From NCBI GenBank assembly GCA_013399695.1, contig VXAU01004947.1, positions 186,001 through 250,000 of the forward strand: DNA of 64,000 bases. The letters are read 5' to 3'. This DNA comes from Formicarius rufipectus. Taxonomy: Eukaryota; Chordata; Aves; Passeriformes; Formicariidae. The notes beneath the pieces are model-generated. The model was not told the DNA's origin, ran no database searches, and was given only the letters and a program-made list of their open reading frames with translations. Shown here piece after piece: positions 24,311 to 37,030 of the stretch (the stretch's first letter is position 1; the number at the start of each line of letters is the position of its first letter). A program made the translations under genes and the position numbers.

Positions 24311-27185
24311 CCTACAGAGTACTGGCCAAGGCCCAAAGACATGAAGGGACAGTGTCAGCTATAAGTTGCCATGCTGCTGGTTGTAAAAAACATTCAGGAA
24401 AACGAACTGTCATTTTCTATTGTATGATTCTCTTCCCAGAGAAAATTAAGTAAGGACTTACTACTTTTTTATGCTGTTTCAAGAAGTGCCTACATAAAAA
24501 GACACCTTCCAAGGGAAAAAACTAAAGTTTTCTGACACGCTTGTTCTTTGTAATAAGAATACGAAAGTAGTTTATTGTAGTTGGTTGCTTCTTCAGGATT
24601 CTTTGTGTTTCACTTTGTACAAACAGAACAAAAGGGGCAATGACTGCGCTGCTGAAGAAACAAGTTTTGCATCTCCCTATGGCAGAGAAGAAAGACATCA
24701 AACTAAGTTTGTGATCCCTTTGATGGAAAATGACAACATATCTAATGGTCCAGTATTACAAAAACCCCTAAAATAAGACAAATAATTAGCATCCTTCCTC
24801 AGGGGCACATATGAAACCCTTACATACATTTCAGTAGGAATAAAACTTGAACATTTCTATTCAGGTTAAGGCGGCACAATTACAGATACTGTTGAGGGAC
24901 TTCTGGCAAGCTATAAGGACTGGTGGTGCTACTTGTGGGAGTTGAAAGAGAGGAGGTGTCTTCATGCTGACGGCAGTCTGTCGAGTGTGTGAGTGGCACA
25001 TGAAGTTCCCTGGTGGCTTCTAGCTGCCAGCATGGATGCAGATAGGAGGACAGTGCATGTAATCTCAAGAAAGGCAGTCTGTGCAAGAATTCTCATTGCT
25101 TGTCCCTCCTTGGCCCACCTAAAAGGGAGGTTTGGTGAAGACTTGCAACCTGGAGAAATGTCTATGGCACCACCTCTCCATGTCCCTGAGAAGTGTGTCC
25201 TGCCCTTTTTCCATCACAGGTATGGTTATTTATCTTTCAGCCAGTGTAATGAGCTGAATCACCAAGGGCAGACTGAGAGCAAGAGCTGTTTTGAGGGAAG
25301 CAGCCAAACACACATCCAAACACAGGCAGGGGAGGGAGGAGGAGAGGACTAAGGAGAAAGACTACCCCTGTAGCAGTGGCAGTGAGCAAGTAGATTCAGC
25401 TCATCCTGCCTCAGTAGACCTCACCAAAAGCAGTGAGTAACCAGCACTGGGGCTGCCCCAGATGGGATTGGGGGACTCCCACCTTCTTCCACCTCTCTTG
25501 TTGAGAGTAGCTGCCATCCCTGGAGCATATTCTGCTGTCTGAGTGCCAGGCTAGGTTGTCAGAGAGATAAACCCTAAAGCTAAAGCAGTTTAGTCCATTT
25601 ATCTACAGGCATGGGATGACCCACACCCACCTTGAGAAAATGTTATCTGTGCATTGGCATCTGCCCTTGAGTGCTACTTACTTCTCTGAGGAAACCAAAT
25701 TGCTGAAGAAAGAGAAGCATCACGATATTCTAATTTCTGGTAACAGAGGTTTTGCATGTGCTAAAAAAAGGCACAGCCATCATGGCTTTCTTACAGGGTT
25801 GGGAGGGGTGTTTGGCAGGGATAAAATCTCAGCAAAAAGTCTTTTGGAAGCAACCCCTCCTCTCTGTGCTGCTGACAGTCTTGGCACTGTCCAGATCACG
25901 ACTCTTGGCTGTATTCCAAGGTTCTCCTGGATGTACTTATTGAATCTCCTCCTCTTATTTTCCCCAGCATGTTTGGAAGACAAAGCCACACAATGGGGTT
26001 TGGTGAAAGAGTTTCATTTTCCACCCTGAGTGCTAGTTGTCAAGGAAAGAAAAAAATCCCTGCCCTCTAATTAAGATTAGTTGCTGCCTTTCAGTTTTGA
26101 AGACCTAGCCTAGATGCCACTTTCTAGAGCTCAGTGCTTGGCTGTAATTAATTCTGGCCAGGCCTCTTGGCAAATGCATCATTGCAGGGTTTCTTTGGAA
26201 GACTTTTTTCTTTTTGCCATTTGCCAGGAGCTGTGTACATGCTACCAAGCCTTCTGTTGGCTGAGTGGTGCACATGTTTAGTATGAAGTTTTTGTGATTA
26301 TAGTAAGTTAATATATTCCTAAAAATCAAAGGTGTAATAAGATTGGTAAATATTAAGGTGAAGTATCTCGACTCGGTTGTAAGAAGAGCATATTCCTTGG
26401 GAATCTGTAAGAGTCTGGTGTGCTCAACGAAGTACCTTCCGAGTAGATAAAAGAAATGGTATCTCTATCTTGGACAAAAGAATCTATTCTGAGACAGGAT
26501 GATATTACCTTCTCTCTGCATGTCAATGCTTTGTGGTTCCTGAAGAGAAACTCATCAATCTGTGGTGACAATTATATGGGAAACCTCATTGGAAGCAGAT
26601 TTTAAGAAAATTGTATATGGATTAGTGACCTGAGATGCAGCAAAGCATAGGGAGAGCAGCTAAGGTGGATTCTTGAAGAGTGTGAAATATTTAAGTATCA
26701 GTTAACAGGATCACAGAGAACAAGTTCAGGATGATATTGCTCTTAGTAAAGGTTGCCTGAATATGTCCCAGCAGCACATGTTTGACACTGGGCGAGGGAA
26801 AGCTGTGAATGAAAATCTTTCTATACAGCTGGCTCAACACAGATCCTTTGTGGACAAGGCAGCCATATAGTCGAGCAATGATGCTAGACAAAGACTAATT
26901 GTGAAAGCACATTGAATTTTCACCTTCATAAAACCATTGTTTCCAGTTGTTCCTGCCTAAAAAAAAAAATGAAAATCAGTAAATTCCAGATCCATGTAAT
27001 CTATTCTTCCAAATGTAATGGAACCTCATCAGTAATGTCTGGTAATTTGCTATCAGCTTGTTCAAGGACAGGCAAAAGACTTAATTACACATAACAGTTA
27101 TTCTGTAAAGACTTGGGAAAACAGATAAACGTAACTAATCCCTCTTTATTTATTCCCTGCAAACAAAAGCCTAAGGGTGTCTGCA
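24311..27185. other. Unique non-coding sequence
   Basis: No repeat family is recognised. Open frames reach 119 codons (24993-25352 plus) and 137 codons (25616-26029 plus). The latter overlaps a 63-codon plus frame and a 69-codon minus frame; none has a recognisable domain. An A9 run lies near 26962. Confidence 0.6.
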
Positions 27186-27200
27186 GGGGGGGGAGGGGGG
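27186..27200. repeat. G-run (G8-A-G6)
   Basis: Eight G, one A and six G in a row stand about 65 bp before a CpG cluster. Two G-runs are too few for a classical intramolecular quadruplex, though the runs are long enough to be split. It is a simple homopolymer run. Confidence 0.9.
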
Positions 27201-27263
27201 AAGCAAAAAGCTGTTCAATTAACATAACTAGAGATAGCTGTCACTCAGATATTCACCACAGCC

Positions 27264-27441
27264 CGCAGACATCCTGGGTGCTTTGGTTATGCACCTTTCC
27301 CGGGGATAGCTGCGCTGCCTGCTCGTGTACTGCGGCACTGCTGCCACCGGGTGGCATCTCCTGCAGGCGCCCCGGCTGCAGTTCCCCCCGGGACAGGCAC
27401 CTGGGCATCCCTGGGAGCGGCACCTTCCTTCCCACCTTTGC
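27264..27441. promoter_or_regulatory. Compact CpG cluster, possible regulatory element
   Basis: Eleven CpG dinucleotides lie within 178 bp (at 27264, 27301, 27313, 27324, 27333, 27348, 27368, 27373, 27389, 27418 and 27441), in sequence with several CCCGG and CCGGG words. The surrounding kilobases have few CpGs. Persistent CpGs mark unmethylated or recently G+C-converted DNA, such as a small promoter, an enhancer or a recombination-biased patch. It is shorter than a standard CpG island. A 123-codon plus frame (27113-27484) spans it but shows no domain. No TATA box or initiator was tied to it. Confidence 0.3.
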
Positions 27442-30400
27442 GTTTTGGGGGGATGTAATTTCTTTTGCAGCAGAGACAGGTTAATGGGAGTTTAGAAGCA
27501 AGGAGTCAAATGAGATCTCTGCCAACATGATGCTCTAACTCGTGGGATACACAGGGAAGGTCTCCGGTGCCCTGCCATTGCTCCTGGTCTCCTCAGCTGG
27601 CTGAGTGGCTGGATTGGTGGAAAGATGGAGGGAATCAGCCAGTTCCCATAGCTCCATCCAGCTTTAGGTGTGCCTGCTGAATCTGCTTCCAGCGGGAGGA
27701 CATCTGTGTATTGGGGCAACCCAATGGTCTTGGGAGTCCCCTATTCACAACAGAACATGCTGAACAGTTACTGCTTTTAGATCCATTGCCACAGCAGCTC
27801 TGCTCTACTTGTGAATAAAATATGATTGCAATCAGGAGAGAGAAAGCTTCAGATGACTTGGTAGTTTTCTCCCTTGGGTGAGAAGTCTCCAGGTGAAGTC
27901 CTTCCTTTTAGAGAAAGCGATCACAAGAGCAGTTTGTGAGAGATGAAGTCTGTGCTGTGCACATCAAAACAAAAGGAGTTTCCACTGATCTGCTACATAA
28001 TCATCATTAAAAGACCATGCCACTATAACAAAACACAGAATTACCTGCACTGTGTCCTGCAGCCTTCTCTGGTCTGCATTTGAATCTTGGCAACCTCACC
28101 TTTCCCCTGGGTGTGAACCTGTGATTTCTGAAGTTGCAACAGGTGACCCATGCTTCCAATCATGCATTCTTCAGGGAAGAATGTTTTAGGAGCAATGGGT
28201 GGTGATCTTTGATAGTATTTAATGTCTAAATGCTGAAAGGGTATTCAGGTTGAAGGGAAGCTTGTGGAATGCCAAAGAAAACCTTCTCTGTGCAGTGAGT
28301 CAGGGAAGACTCCCACCTCCCAGTCCTCTTCTTGATGATGAACAGAGGTAGCTCCTCCTTGAAGGACACAACACACTCTCAAGTCCCCTTTAAAGACTAC
28401 AGAAGACAAAAAAGGCACAGAACAGTTAGTGTTCTGGGTACTAAAAGTTAGAAAATTGTGAAGATAATTACAGCAAAAATAGCAAGGAGAGTCAAAGCAA
28501 ACCCTTCGGAGGATTAAAGGAAAAAAAAAAAGAAAAAAAAAAGAAGAGTCAAAAAAGACACTATAATAAATTCTGACCAAAAGATAAAAAAGAATTCCCT
28601 CCCTAAAACACATAAACACAAAAGATGAAGAAAAAGGCAGCCTGATTATATTAACCCAGTATTAACACCCCTGGCTAAAGAAACCCTACAAAAAGGAAGG
28701 ATTAACATTTTCAATAAAGGGGACCAGACACTGCAGTGATAATCACCAGCACTCTCCACTGACAGAAGAATAGAAAATAATGTTCTTAATAGTGTGAAAG
28801 AGAACAGGAGGTTCACGGGCAAAGAATCAGGGGTTGCTGCTGGCAAATGACAAATAACTTGATTAGAAAAAAGCATCACAAATTAGGGAAGGTCTCTGCG
28901 AGAAATAGCAACTATGCAAATTGTCCCAGAATTCCTGTGTCTGGTTGAGCTGCAGTTTTGCCAGTGGGTGTCATAAAAAGGGTTTTAGTGCTAAACATCA
29001 AGGCCACATTTTGCATCACGATTTTCTAGTCACCATTTTTGGAAAAACAGACCCCTACATTGCATAATCTTGCAAAAAACATACTAATTTACTGAGTAGC
29101 TCTGTAGTGTAATGCCTTGGCTTCCTGTGCTGCCTGTCAGTACAGCAGCAGCTTACCTGATACGTTAAGGTGCATGTGGAAAGACGGGAAATTGTGTGAT
29201 TTCATGTAACAAGTCACAGTGTCTTTACAACCGAGGCTGCTTGAATTAGCCTGAATTCATTATCGACCCCTAGAATCCAAGCAGGACTGGGCCATGCCCA
29301 CCACTACAGAGCAGCTTGCCAGGTATTCTAAGTACAGAATACTGGACAGGGATCTCTACTAGGAGGGCTTAGGGAGATGGGGAGAGAGGCTGAAGGTTTT
29401 AGGCTTCTTTGTCCTGCCACCCTTGTTAGTGTTACATTTCTCTGTGATGGCAAGTATCACAGGACAGTCCCTTTGGATGTCTGGAGCTATGCATACATAC
29501 ATACTTTGTGCTGCTTGGATGCTGTAGAGGTGATGCTGTCTGTATGCATTAAGTTCAGTATCATACATAGTGTGATCAAACATGTTTCTCCTTCCAAAAG
29601 CATTCTCAGAGAACTCTAGTTCTTATACATCCCATAATGAGAAAACATGGGGTCAGATAAAGTGCATAATTTCTAGCTGCCACAGAGCTAGAGCTGTAGG
29701 TTATTTTTAACCTGTTTCATCAGAGGACAAGATACTGGGGGCAGGGTTTTGCTCTTTCTCCATTTTCATGTGACTCTACAGTGAAACCCAGGGTTTTGAG
29801 TACTACCATTGTATGACATGATGGGATATAACCCTCTTGCTCCCTGCCCTAAAGCACCTGCAGAGCCAATTAACATTCACTTTGTACACAGGTACATTTT
29901 GTCCATCCCTGAACAACAGATCTTTGTAGAACAGTGTGGATACACACAGTATTAGATTCCCTGCCATTTAAAGGCTTGAGGAGTAAAACTATCCTCTCTT
30001 GAGACTCCCAGGGCATTTAAGCAGGCAGAATTTAATTACTGACAGTGTATTAGGATGTTCTCTGAGTTTCTTGGAACAAGAACGAAGCAGTGGCAGGGCC
30101 AGGAGCACAGACAACCCGACTGTTTACTCAGAGAGCTCCTTCCCAAGTTTGCTGAATCATGAACAACTCTGACGCAGGGAATTCTCTCCCTGGCGCTTGT
30201 TTCAATCTGTGCTGTGTTAGGGTACAGAGCTTGTTTTACAATGTGTTTTGATTTGGCAGGGGGTGAAAGATACTCAGTTTTAGGTATCTTTTTTCCTCTA
30301 TTAACCCATACAGTTGCCTGGAGTATACTCTGTCCTCAGAATTTCATCCCTGGATCCAGGGAAAGATGCTAGGCTGAGGTTTCTCTGAAGCTTCCTCAGG

Positions 30401-31299
30401 GGCCCTTCAGTTCACGAGAACACTGTTACCAAGAGATTAAATGAATTAAAAATTGATGACTGTTCTGTACTGAATGTCTTGCAGTCAAGGATATTTAAAC
30501 AGATAGCAGCGAGGGTGGAGGGAAAATTGTTTGCCAGAGTATTTTTTCTAGGTTTTAAATAATAGTTTTATGGGGGCAGGGAGGAAGATAGTGAAGGGTG
30601 GAGCAGAGGGAGGATCTGATGGCTCTGGGTAAGGAAATTCCTCTTTTAAATGCAATATTGAGAAAGAAGAGAGTGCTCTAAGAGAGGCACTTTGCCTAAA
30701 CAATACTGAAAACACCAAGAGAGAAGTCAGAGGGTTTTTCAGATTAATGTTGTTTGAACCCAAAGCCTGTCCTGGCAGGGTTGGGCACTGGTGGGTGCTA
30801 TCAAGGCAACTCCCCTGTGTGGATTCCCTGCAGCTTCTAGGGGTGAAGGAGAATACAGCCCTGTGCCATAATGCTGATTTGTGGTGGCTGCTTCACCGAA
30901 GGGCAGAGTGAAAGGCAAAGTGAACAGAAGAGCCATTTTCCCAAATCTACCCAGCTTTAGAGTTAGCCAAGATTCAGTGCTTCTGTAGTCCCTATTGGGC
31001 AAGGGCTCTTGCCTGGGTTGTCTAAAGCTTTTCTTTATACCACCTGGTATAAAAAAATCTGGTTTCTGGGATGAGAATGTGTGCATGTTGTGGCAGAGGT
31101 TTGTGTCTCTGCTTTTATCAGTGCTGCTGCTGGACACGATCAGAGAAGAGACTGCATTTGTGTTCCTGGCCATTTTAGGCATATTGCAGGTCCAGGTCTA
31201 ATTTAAGTTTATGAGACTCTTATGGTCCACATGATGCCATGTTCATGGCACAGCTCTTTAAACCAAGACCAAAGTTTTTAAAAATGCTGGTGACTACTG
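27442..31299. other. Unique non-coding sequence
   Basis: No repeat family or exon is recognised. An A-rich tract (A11-G-A10) lies at 28521-28544. A 124-codon minus frame at 28245-28619 crosses that tract and reads as a Phe-rich low-complexity peptide, so it is discounted. A 147-codon minus frame at 30739-31182 has no recognisable domain. Confidence 0.6.
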
Positions 31300-31381
31300 T
31301 GTTGGTTGTGGGTTTTTTTGTTTGTTTGGTTTTTGTTTGTTTGTTTGTTTTGTTTTGTTTTGTTTGTTTGGGTTTTTTTTG
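31300..31381. repeat. G/T-only tract, (TTTG)n-like
   Basis: About 80 bp are built of TTTG and TTTTG units with T7 and T8 runs and no A or C. It is more regular than the tract at 24198-24310. It is low-complexity sequence without a coding role. Confidence 0.95.
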
Positions 31382-31496
31382 CCTTCTGGTTCGCAGTTGG
31401 AGACAATTTTAAAAGAGTTGTTTTTTACAGTGTTTGCTCTGAACTTGTTGGGCATCTTTAAAGGTATCATGATCTGAGTACTCCAAAGCACCTCTC

Positions 31497-31530
31497 TTTT
31501 CTAGGACTTTTTCTAGGACTTTTCTAGGAC
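31497..31530. repeat. 11-bp unit repeated three times
   Basis: TTTTCTAGGAC occurs at 31497-31507, 31509-31519 and 31520-31530, with one extra T between the first two. The units are identical. It is a short minisatellite-like expansion. Confidence 0.92.
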
Positions 31531-34500
31531 TGATGCTTGAACTCCACCCACATCCCTAACTTCACCCAGGAGATGCTGTACTGCACAGAAGGTAAGATGC
31601 GCATGATCACAGACGACAACAATTTAATCCTGTTAGATCAGATCTCCCAGCAAACAGGGGTGTAAACTGGTTTATGTGCACAGTCTTTATGCCTTTATCC
31701 CACATAAAACACCAGCAATTTTTGGCATCATTCCAGACTTGTCTGAAGACAGAGTGGCCTTTTTCCCTGTCCTTATGTGAATAAATACAAAGGCTCTGTG
31801 AGGGTGTCAGTAGTAACAGAGCACCAGTGGACCAGAGGAGGATGTTTGGTCTGCTGTGAATTTCCATGCTTCAAGATGCATCAGTTATTAATATGAGACT
31901 GGAGTTCAAGTTCAGAAATAAAGATACATGGAACAAATGTCATAGATCTACTGGGCAAAATCCAAAGATCCACTGAGCAAACTGGTACAGGTTCTTCATG
32001 TATGCTTGGAATGGGAAAAAGTGAAGGAGAACAATGAGCAGGGCCTTGTTTATGGTGTTTGGAATATAAGTTCAAACAAATGGTAGAACTTGTGACATCC
32101 AGTTTTGATTGAGAGATGAATAAATACCTCAGTAAGTCCTCAGAAAAAACCAGCATTAGATCTTTTGTTGTATGGCTCAATATATTGGCTAACTTATTAA
32201 AATGAATGGTCTCAGGGACCACCCAAGTTGTACTTTCCTTATTTCTTTAGAAACTATTAGCTTCCTCAGAATTTAAAACCTGTTTCATTCTAAAAAGTGG
32301 TTATTTTACCTGCATGTAAGCTAATATTATTATTCACCATCTTAGTTGTATTAAACCCACAGTAATTCAAGTATCAAAATGCAATTCACCCAGTTGAAGA
32401 ACAACAGTTGTGAATTTATTTTTTCATTCCAGTTTTCCTTCATGAAATGAGCCTGTTTTATTTGGAGAAGAATAAGAGAGAAAAGCTTCAAATACATGCA
32501 TGTAATTGCCTTCATTAAAAGCTGGCTGAACAGACCTTATCCTGTGGGGTCTACTTTCTGTCTCTCTGAGCTAAGTTCCCATGTATTTTTAATGGGAAAC
32601 TTATTACCAATCAAACCTGTATTCTTCCACTGATACATAAAAGTGAATGTTCTGTACTGTTTCATCATGCTGGGTCTCCTGGGAAGAGCAGCTCATTACA
32701 GCATCAACTGTCCCTGCCCTTTGCAAAAAGCCCCACCAAGGTCATATCAAGAGGTGATGGATAAAGGCAAGATTTAACCCTTGACCTTGACTTTCCTGGT
32801 GCTGAGTGTTAATAAATCTGAATTTAGGAGTAGAGGTTTTTTGCCAGCTGCTTTTTGTTTGGGAAATGGGGTGACATGCTGTCGCACAACAGGTTGCATT
32901 TCCTAGGGCAGTGCTTGTGTGTCCCCACCACAGGGCTCTGCTCCCATTGCAGAAGGATGGCTATGAGCAGGGCTTAGTTGTTTCATGGGGCTTGAGTCAC
33001 ATGATAGTCTGAGATGTTTGGATATATGAGTTCTCCTGTTTTTAAAAGAGAGTGCTTTTTTGATACCACAAAAACCGGCAGGATTTCTGCAATTTCTGCT
33101 GGAGCATAGGTGAGGCTGAAACAACATTCACCTGGTGTCATTGTCTTCAGAGCAGCATTTGAGGTACCCTTCAAGAGGCTAAAACATTTTAAAAGGGGGT
33201 CCCCTCCCTGTCATACCCACGGGAAATCAGCATTGATGAGTACCAGGAGGAAACAATTCCTTTGAAAGGCTTCAAAACCATAGGGATATCAGGAGCAGCC
33301 TTCAGCTCTCTTGCTCAGCAGCCACTTGCCAGGTGACCAGAAAGCCTTTCCCGAAGGTGTTCAATGCCATAACTCTAAGTGTCCAGGAAGGAGCAACCCC
33401 AGGGAAGGAGAGGCCTGTCCTCTTGTCTGCCTTTCTTTCCCTGTTCCTCTGCTTAGTTTTTTCAAATGCTCAATCTTTCCTCCTTTTTTTTTTTTTGTCC
33501 ATTCTCATTCCATTTTCTCAGCAGTCTTCAGTGAACAACAGCAGGCTGACTCTATCCTCTGCACCGTTTATCCTAGGAGCTGTGATGATCCAAGTTCTTA
33601 CATTTCCCAGTGGTATAAAGGGCCATTTGGGGCACACCTGGACATAGACTAGAGAATGAGCACATTAATGTCCTGGGCTGATGCAGTGTGCTTCTGAACC
33701 CTTGGTTTCTTTTCTGATGAAAAGTATTGCCCTAAAACTTCCAGTGCATGAAAGCTGCCTATGATAAGTGAGGTGGAAAAATCAGCTCCTGCACAGAACT
33801 ACTCTCAGTGGCTCTGGGCATTTCAGTGCTGTCATCTTTTAGGGAAGTTAAATTGCTTGGTTCCCTGTGTTCAATTAGCTCTATAATCAACTTAGCAGAA
33901 TGTGGAGCAGGAGTGTGCTGAGATCAGGTATAGTCATCTTGTCAGAGGTTATGTTCAGATTGATCACAAACTGGGGCAAGGACCCATATGGGGACCTTGG
34001 AACAGAGGGCAGAGATCATACCAAGGTATTTGGAACCTTTACAGAACTGGGGAGTGGGGTTGGGGGGAGTATTTTCTGCACACTGGAGAAGAAATACCAG
34101 AAATGTCAGAATTAACAAGCCCAGAAAACAAGTGCACAAACTTTTGGTTTTTATTAACTCAATGTAAACATTCAAACTTGCTGTCAAAATAAAAAGCAGC
34201 CACCAACAACAATGAGAAGTGAGCTTTAGAAGTGCCCCGGCTAGCAGGTAACTGCAATTGGCTCTAGTATTGTCCCCTCTTGGCCTTTCTATGCAGCAAG
34301 GCATTTTTCTGTGACTCTCTAATTTGTTTAAACCGATCTATAGCCAGAAACTCATTTCTCTCTATCTTTTAGGGTTTCTGATTCTACTTAGGGTAAATAG
34401 CTGGAAGGGAACTTTTACCCCATCTAAACCTCACAGCTTGTGCAAACTTGTTATAGGAAGAATTCGCAGCCCTTTGGAAAAGTGAGATCTTCAGCACAGC

Positions 34501-34941
34501 TTCTTTGCAGTGGGCTCCAGTCCAACACTTGCTTGCATGACTGGCCAAGGTAATAACCGATGTCAGAGCAGTTCAACATGGCACAACCATTTCACATCCA
34601 GGGCAGGCTCTCTGAGACATCACTGGTCTCATCCTGCTCTGTCTTTGCATAAATATTTCTGACAAATGTCCATTTGCTCCTTGGATGGGTTCTCTCAAGT
34701 CCTGTGTGGACATCAGAACAAAGGCCACAAAAGTACATCGGCAATCCATAAATCAGAGACTAAGAAAGGCCAAAGGAAATATAATTACCATCTTCCACTG
34801 AGGCAGCTGAAACTGTAGTAGGTTTTTCTTTACTTTCAGAGTAATCTGTAGAGCAAGGAGGCATAAAACAAGGTGGAGTGGGAATAAATAGAATAAAAAT
34901 TGCCTTCAAATGGCAAATGATATGAAAGGATACATTTAGGT
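31531..34941. other. Unique non-coding sequence
   Basis: No gene was recognised. A T13 run lies at 33484-33496. Two overlapping plus frames (104 and 113 codons) at 33311-33652 cross it, and further frames at 33900-34304 (up to 120 codons, minus) overlap on both strands; none carries a domain I know. The stretch 32400-32640 is AT-rich with a balanced, non-repetitive texture, which sometimes marks conserved non-coding DNA, but this cannot be tested from one genome. Confidence 0.55.
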
Positions 34942-35763
34942 ATACACCCGAAGGCTGTGCTGCCATTCAACAGGACCTTGACTGTTGAAGAACTGAATGG
35001 AGAGAAACCTGATGATGTTCAATAAGGGCAAGTGTAGGGTTCTGTACCTGGGGAGGAATAACCCCAAGTACAAGTACAGGTTAGGGGTTGACCTACTAGA
35101 GAGCAGCTTACCGGAGAAGGACCTGGGAGTCTAGGTGGATGACAAGTTGACTGTGAGCCTGCAAGTGTGCCCTTGCAGCTGGGAGGGTCAGTGGTATCCT
35201 GGGGGGCATTGGGAAGAGTGTGACCAGCAGGTCTAGGGAGGTGATCTCGAACCTCTACTCAGCACTAGTGAGGCCACATCTGGAGTGCTGGGTTGGGTTC
35301 TGTGCTCCTCAGTACAAGACATGGATCTACTGGACAGGGTCCAGCAGAGGGCCACAAAGAGGATTAGGGGAGTGGAACATCTTTCATAAGAGGACAGACT
35401 GCGGGAGCTGGGTCTGTTTAGTCTACAGAAAAGAAGACTGAGAGGGGATCTCATTAATGCATATAAATATCTCAGAAGTGGGTGCCAACAGCCTGGGGAC
35501 AGACTATTTTCAGTGGTGTCCAGTGCCAGGATGAGGTGCAATGGGCATAAAATAAAACACAAGAAGTTCCACCTCAACATGAAGAAGAACTTGTTTACAT
35601 TGAGGGTGGCACAGCACTGGAACCGGCTGCACAGGGAGATTGTGGAGTCACCCTCTCTGGAGACAGTCAACACCCACCTGGACAAATGCCTGTGTAAACC
35701 AGTCTTGGCAGGGAGCTTGAATGATCTCCAGAGGTCCCTTCCAACCCTAACAATTCTGTGATC
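34942..35763 (+). mobile_element. CR1 LINE, 3' part of ORF2 and 3' end, decayed
   Basis: This is a 5'-truncated CR1 retrotransposon of about 820 bp. It covers the last part of ORF2, downstream of the catalytic reverse-transcriptase core, and the 3' end. Visible family landmarks in translation are L-Y-S-A-L-V-R-P-H-L-E (35220-35441 frame), then N-G-H-K-I-K-H-K-K-F-H-L-N-M and H-W-N-R-L-H-R-E-I-V-E-S-P-S (35513-35761 frame), which lie near the C-terminus of CR1 ORF2. The DNA ends in GGTCCCTTCCAACCCTAAC then AATTCTGTGATCA, the terminal form of the TGTGATT-type CR1 lineages. Frameshifts and stops (for example TAG in the GAGTCTAGGTGG stretch near 35130) make it non-functional. The family call is secure; the subfamily is not assigned. 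Confidence 0.96.
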
Positions 35764-36878
35764 AGGTCTTGAGGCAAGTTTGGCCTAGTCAAGCACTGTG
35801 ATGTTTGTCCTTATCCAACTCACATATGAAGTCTTAACGCTTTTGACCAAGCAGTAATCTTTTATCTTGTGTTCTGCTTCTTTGTGATCTCTTCCCTTGA
35901 GACCTGGTTGATTTTGAAGGAAGGCATGTTTTCTTCATGTCCCTTCGCACCTGTCTCATGTTTCCCCTTCTCCCCATTTATGACTGTGTTGTGGGTACTC
36001 ATATTTTTCTGCATTGGGTTCTATGGCTGTGCTGGCCTGATGTTTCATAGTATGTCAAGCTTTGGGGTCATGGAATCCACATCCTGGCACACCCCAAGTC
36101 TCTCTTCTGCTGTCACTGAAAATGAAAAGCTTGTACCTCTATGACTGCATATAAAAGCAATATCAGTTTAGGAACAGACAGTGGTCCAGAGTTTCACGTC
36201 CAAAACGTGAGATTTGATGGATTTGTCTACATTCAGGAACTTCCTCTCATCCGCAGTTTCATCCTGTTTGATACAGGTCTCCTGCTGAGTGACAAGTGGT
36301 GTGAGGCTATTTCAGCAACAGAAAGTGATGGGAATAGTTATTTTTAGTGCCATAGGGACACCCTTTGTCCAGATTCTTCTTTTGTCCTCACCCCGTATCA
36401 CTGCCCTTTAAGGTTCAAAAGTCGTCATGTGTCCTCAGCAGGGGTACAGGAGGGGAAAAATAAACAAGTTTGCTTCTCCCCCCCCAGCCATGTTGAAACC
36501 AAACAAACTTTCCACTCTTTTGCAGACAGAATGTAGTATTTCCCCCCTGGTAGTCTGCCAAGCAGAAACCTTTACAGAAAAAGGCATTATGATAAGCCAA
36601 AGCAGGAGCTGACTCTGTCTTCCAGGTCAGGGAAAGGTCAACGCACATTAAATGGATATTGCTGGTGCTTCTGTTACAACATGGCCTAAGCAGTTCAAAG
36701 CCAGGCTGCATAATCTGTGGCTGAAAATAATTTGCAGTGCTGCTTCCTGAGCAGCAGATTGGCTTCCCATTACAAAGGCTAATGAGAAAGTGTCACAAGT
36801 GGTCTCAGTAATAATCTTGCAGTAGATAACCCCCTCCCCCTGGTTCTCATCACACTTGCAGATTTTTACAAGAGAAAC
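35764..36878. other. Unique non-coding sequence
   Basis: No repeat family or exon was recognised. Frames of 91 codons (35869-36144 plus) and 98 codons (36415-36711 minus) are domain-free. C-rich runs occur near 36478-36486 and 36830-36840. Confidence 0.6.
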
Positions 36879-37030
36879 AAGGAAGGAAGGAAGGAAGGAA
36901 GGAAGGAAGGAAGGAAGGAAGGAAGGAAGGAAGGAAGGAAGGAAGGAAGGAAGGAAGGAAGGAAGGAAGGAAGGAAGGAAGGAAGGAAGGAAGGAAGGAA
37001 GGAAGGAAGGAAGGAAGGAAGGAAGGAAGG
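36879..37030. repeat. GGAA/TTCC microsatellite, 38 units
   Basis: This is an uninterrupted AAGG (GGAA) array of 152 bp, about 38 perfect tetranucleotide units, purine on the plus strand and pyrimidine on the minus strand. It is the longest pure microsatellite in the window and is likely highly polymorphic. Open frames through it encode E-G-R-K on plus and S-F-L-P on minus and are artefacts. Mirror-symmetric homopurine DNA of this length can form triplex (H-DNA), and GGAA is the core ETS-factor site, so repeated binding is possible in principle. Confidence 0.99.

Noticed and set aside
24160..24453. Phe/Trp/Gly-rich frames that look like membrane proteins
   Set aside because: They are the G/T-only tract translated; only residues spelled by G and T occur.
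28245..28619. 124-codon minus frame with hydrophobic Phe-rich centre
   Set aside because: The Phe run comes from the A-rich tract at 28521-28544; the rest has no domain.
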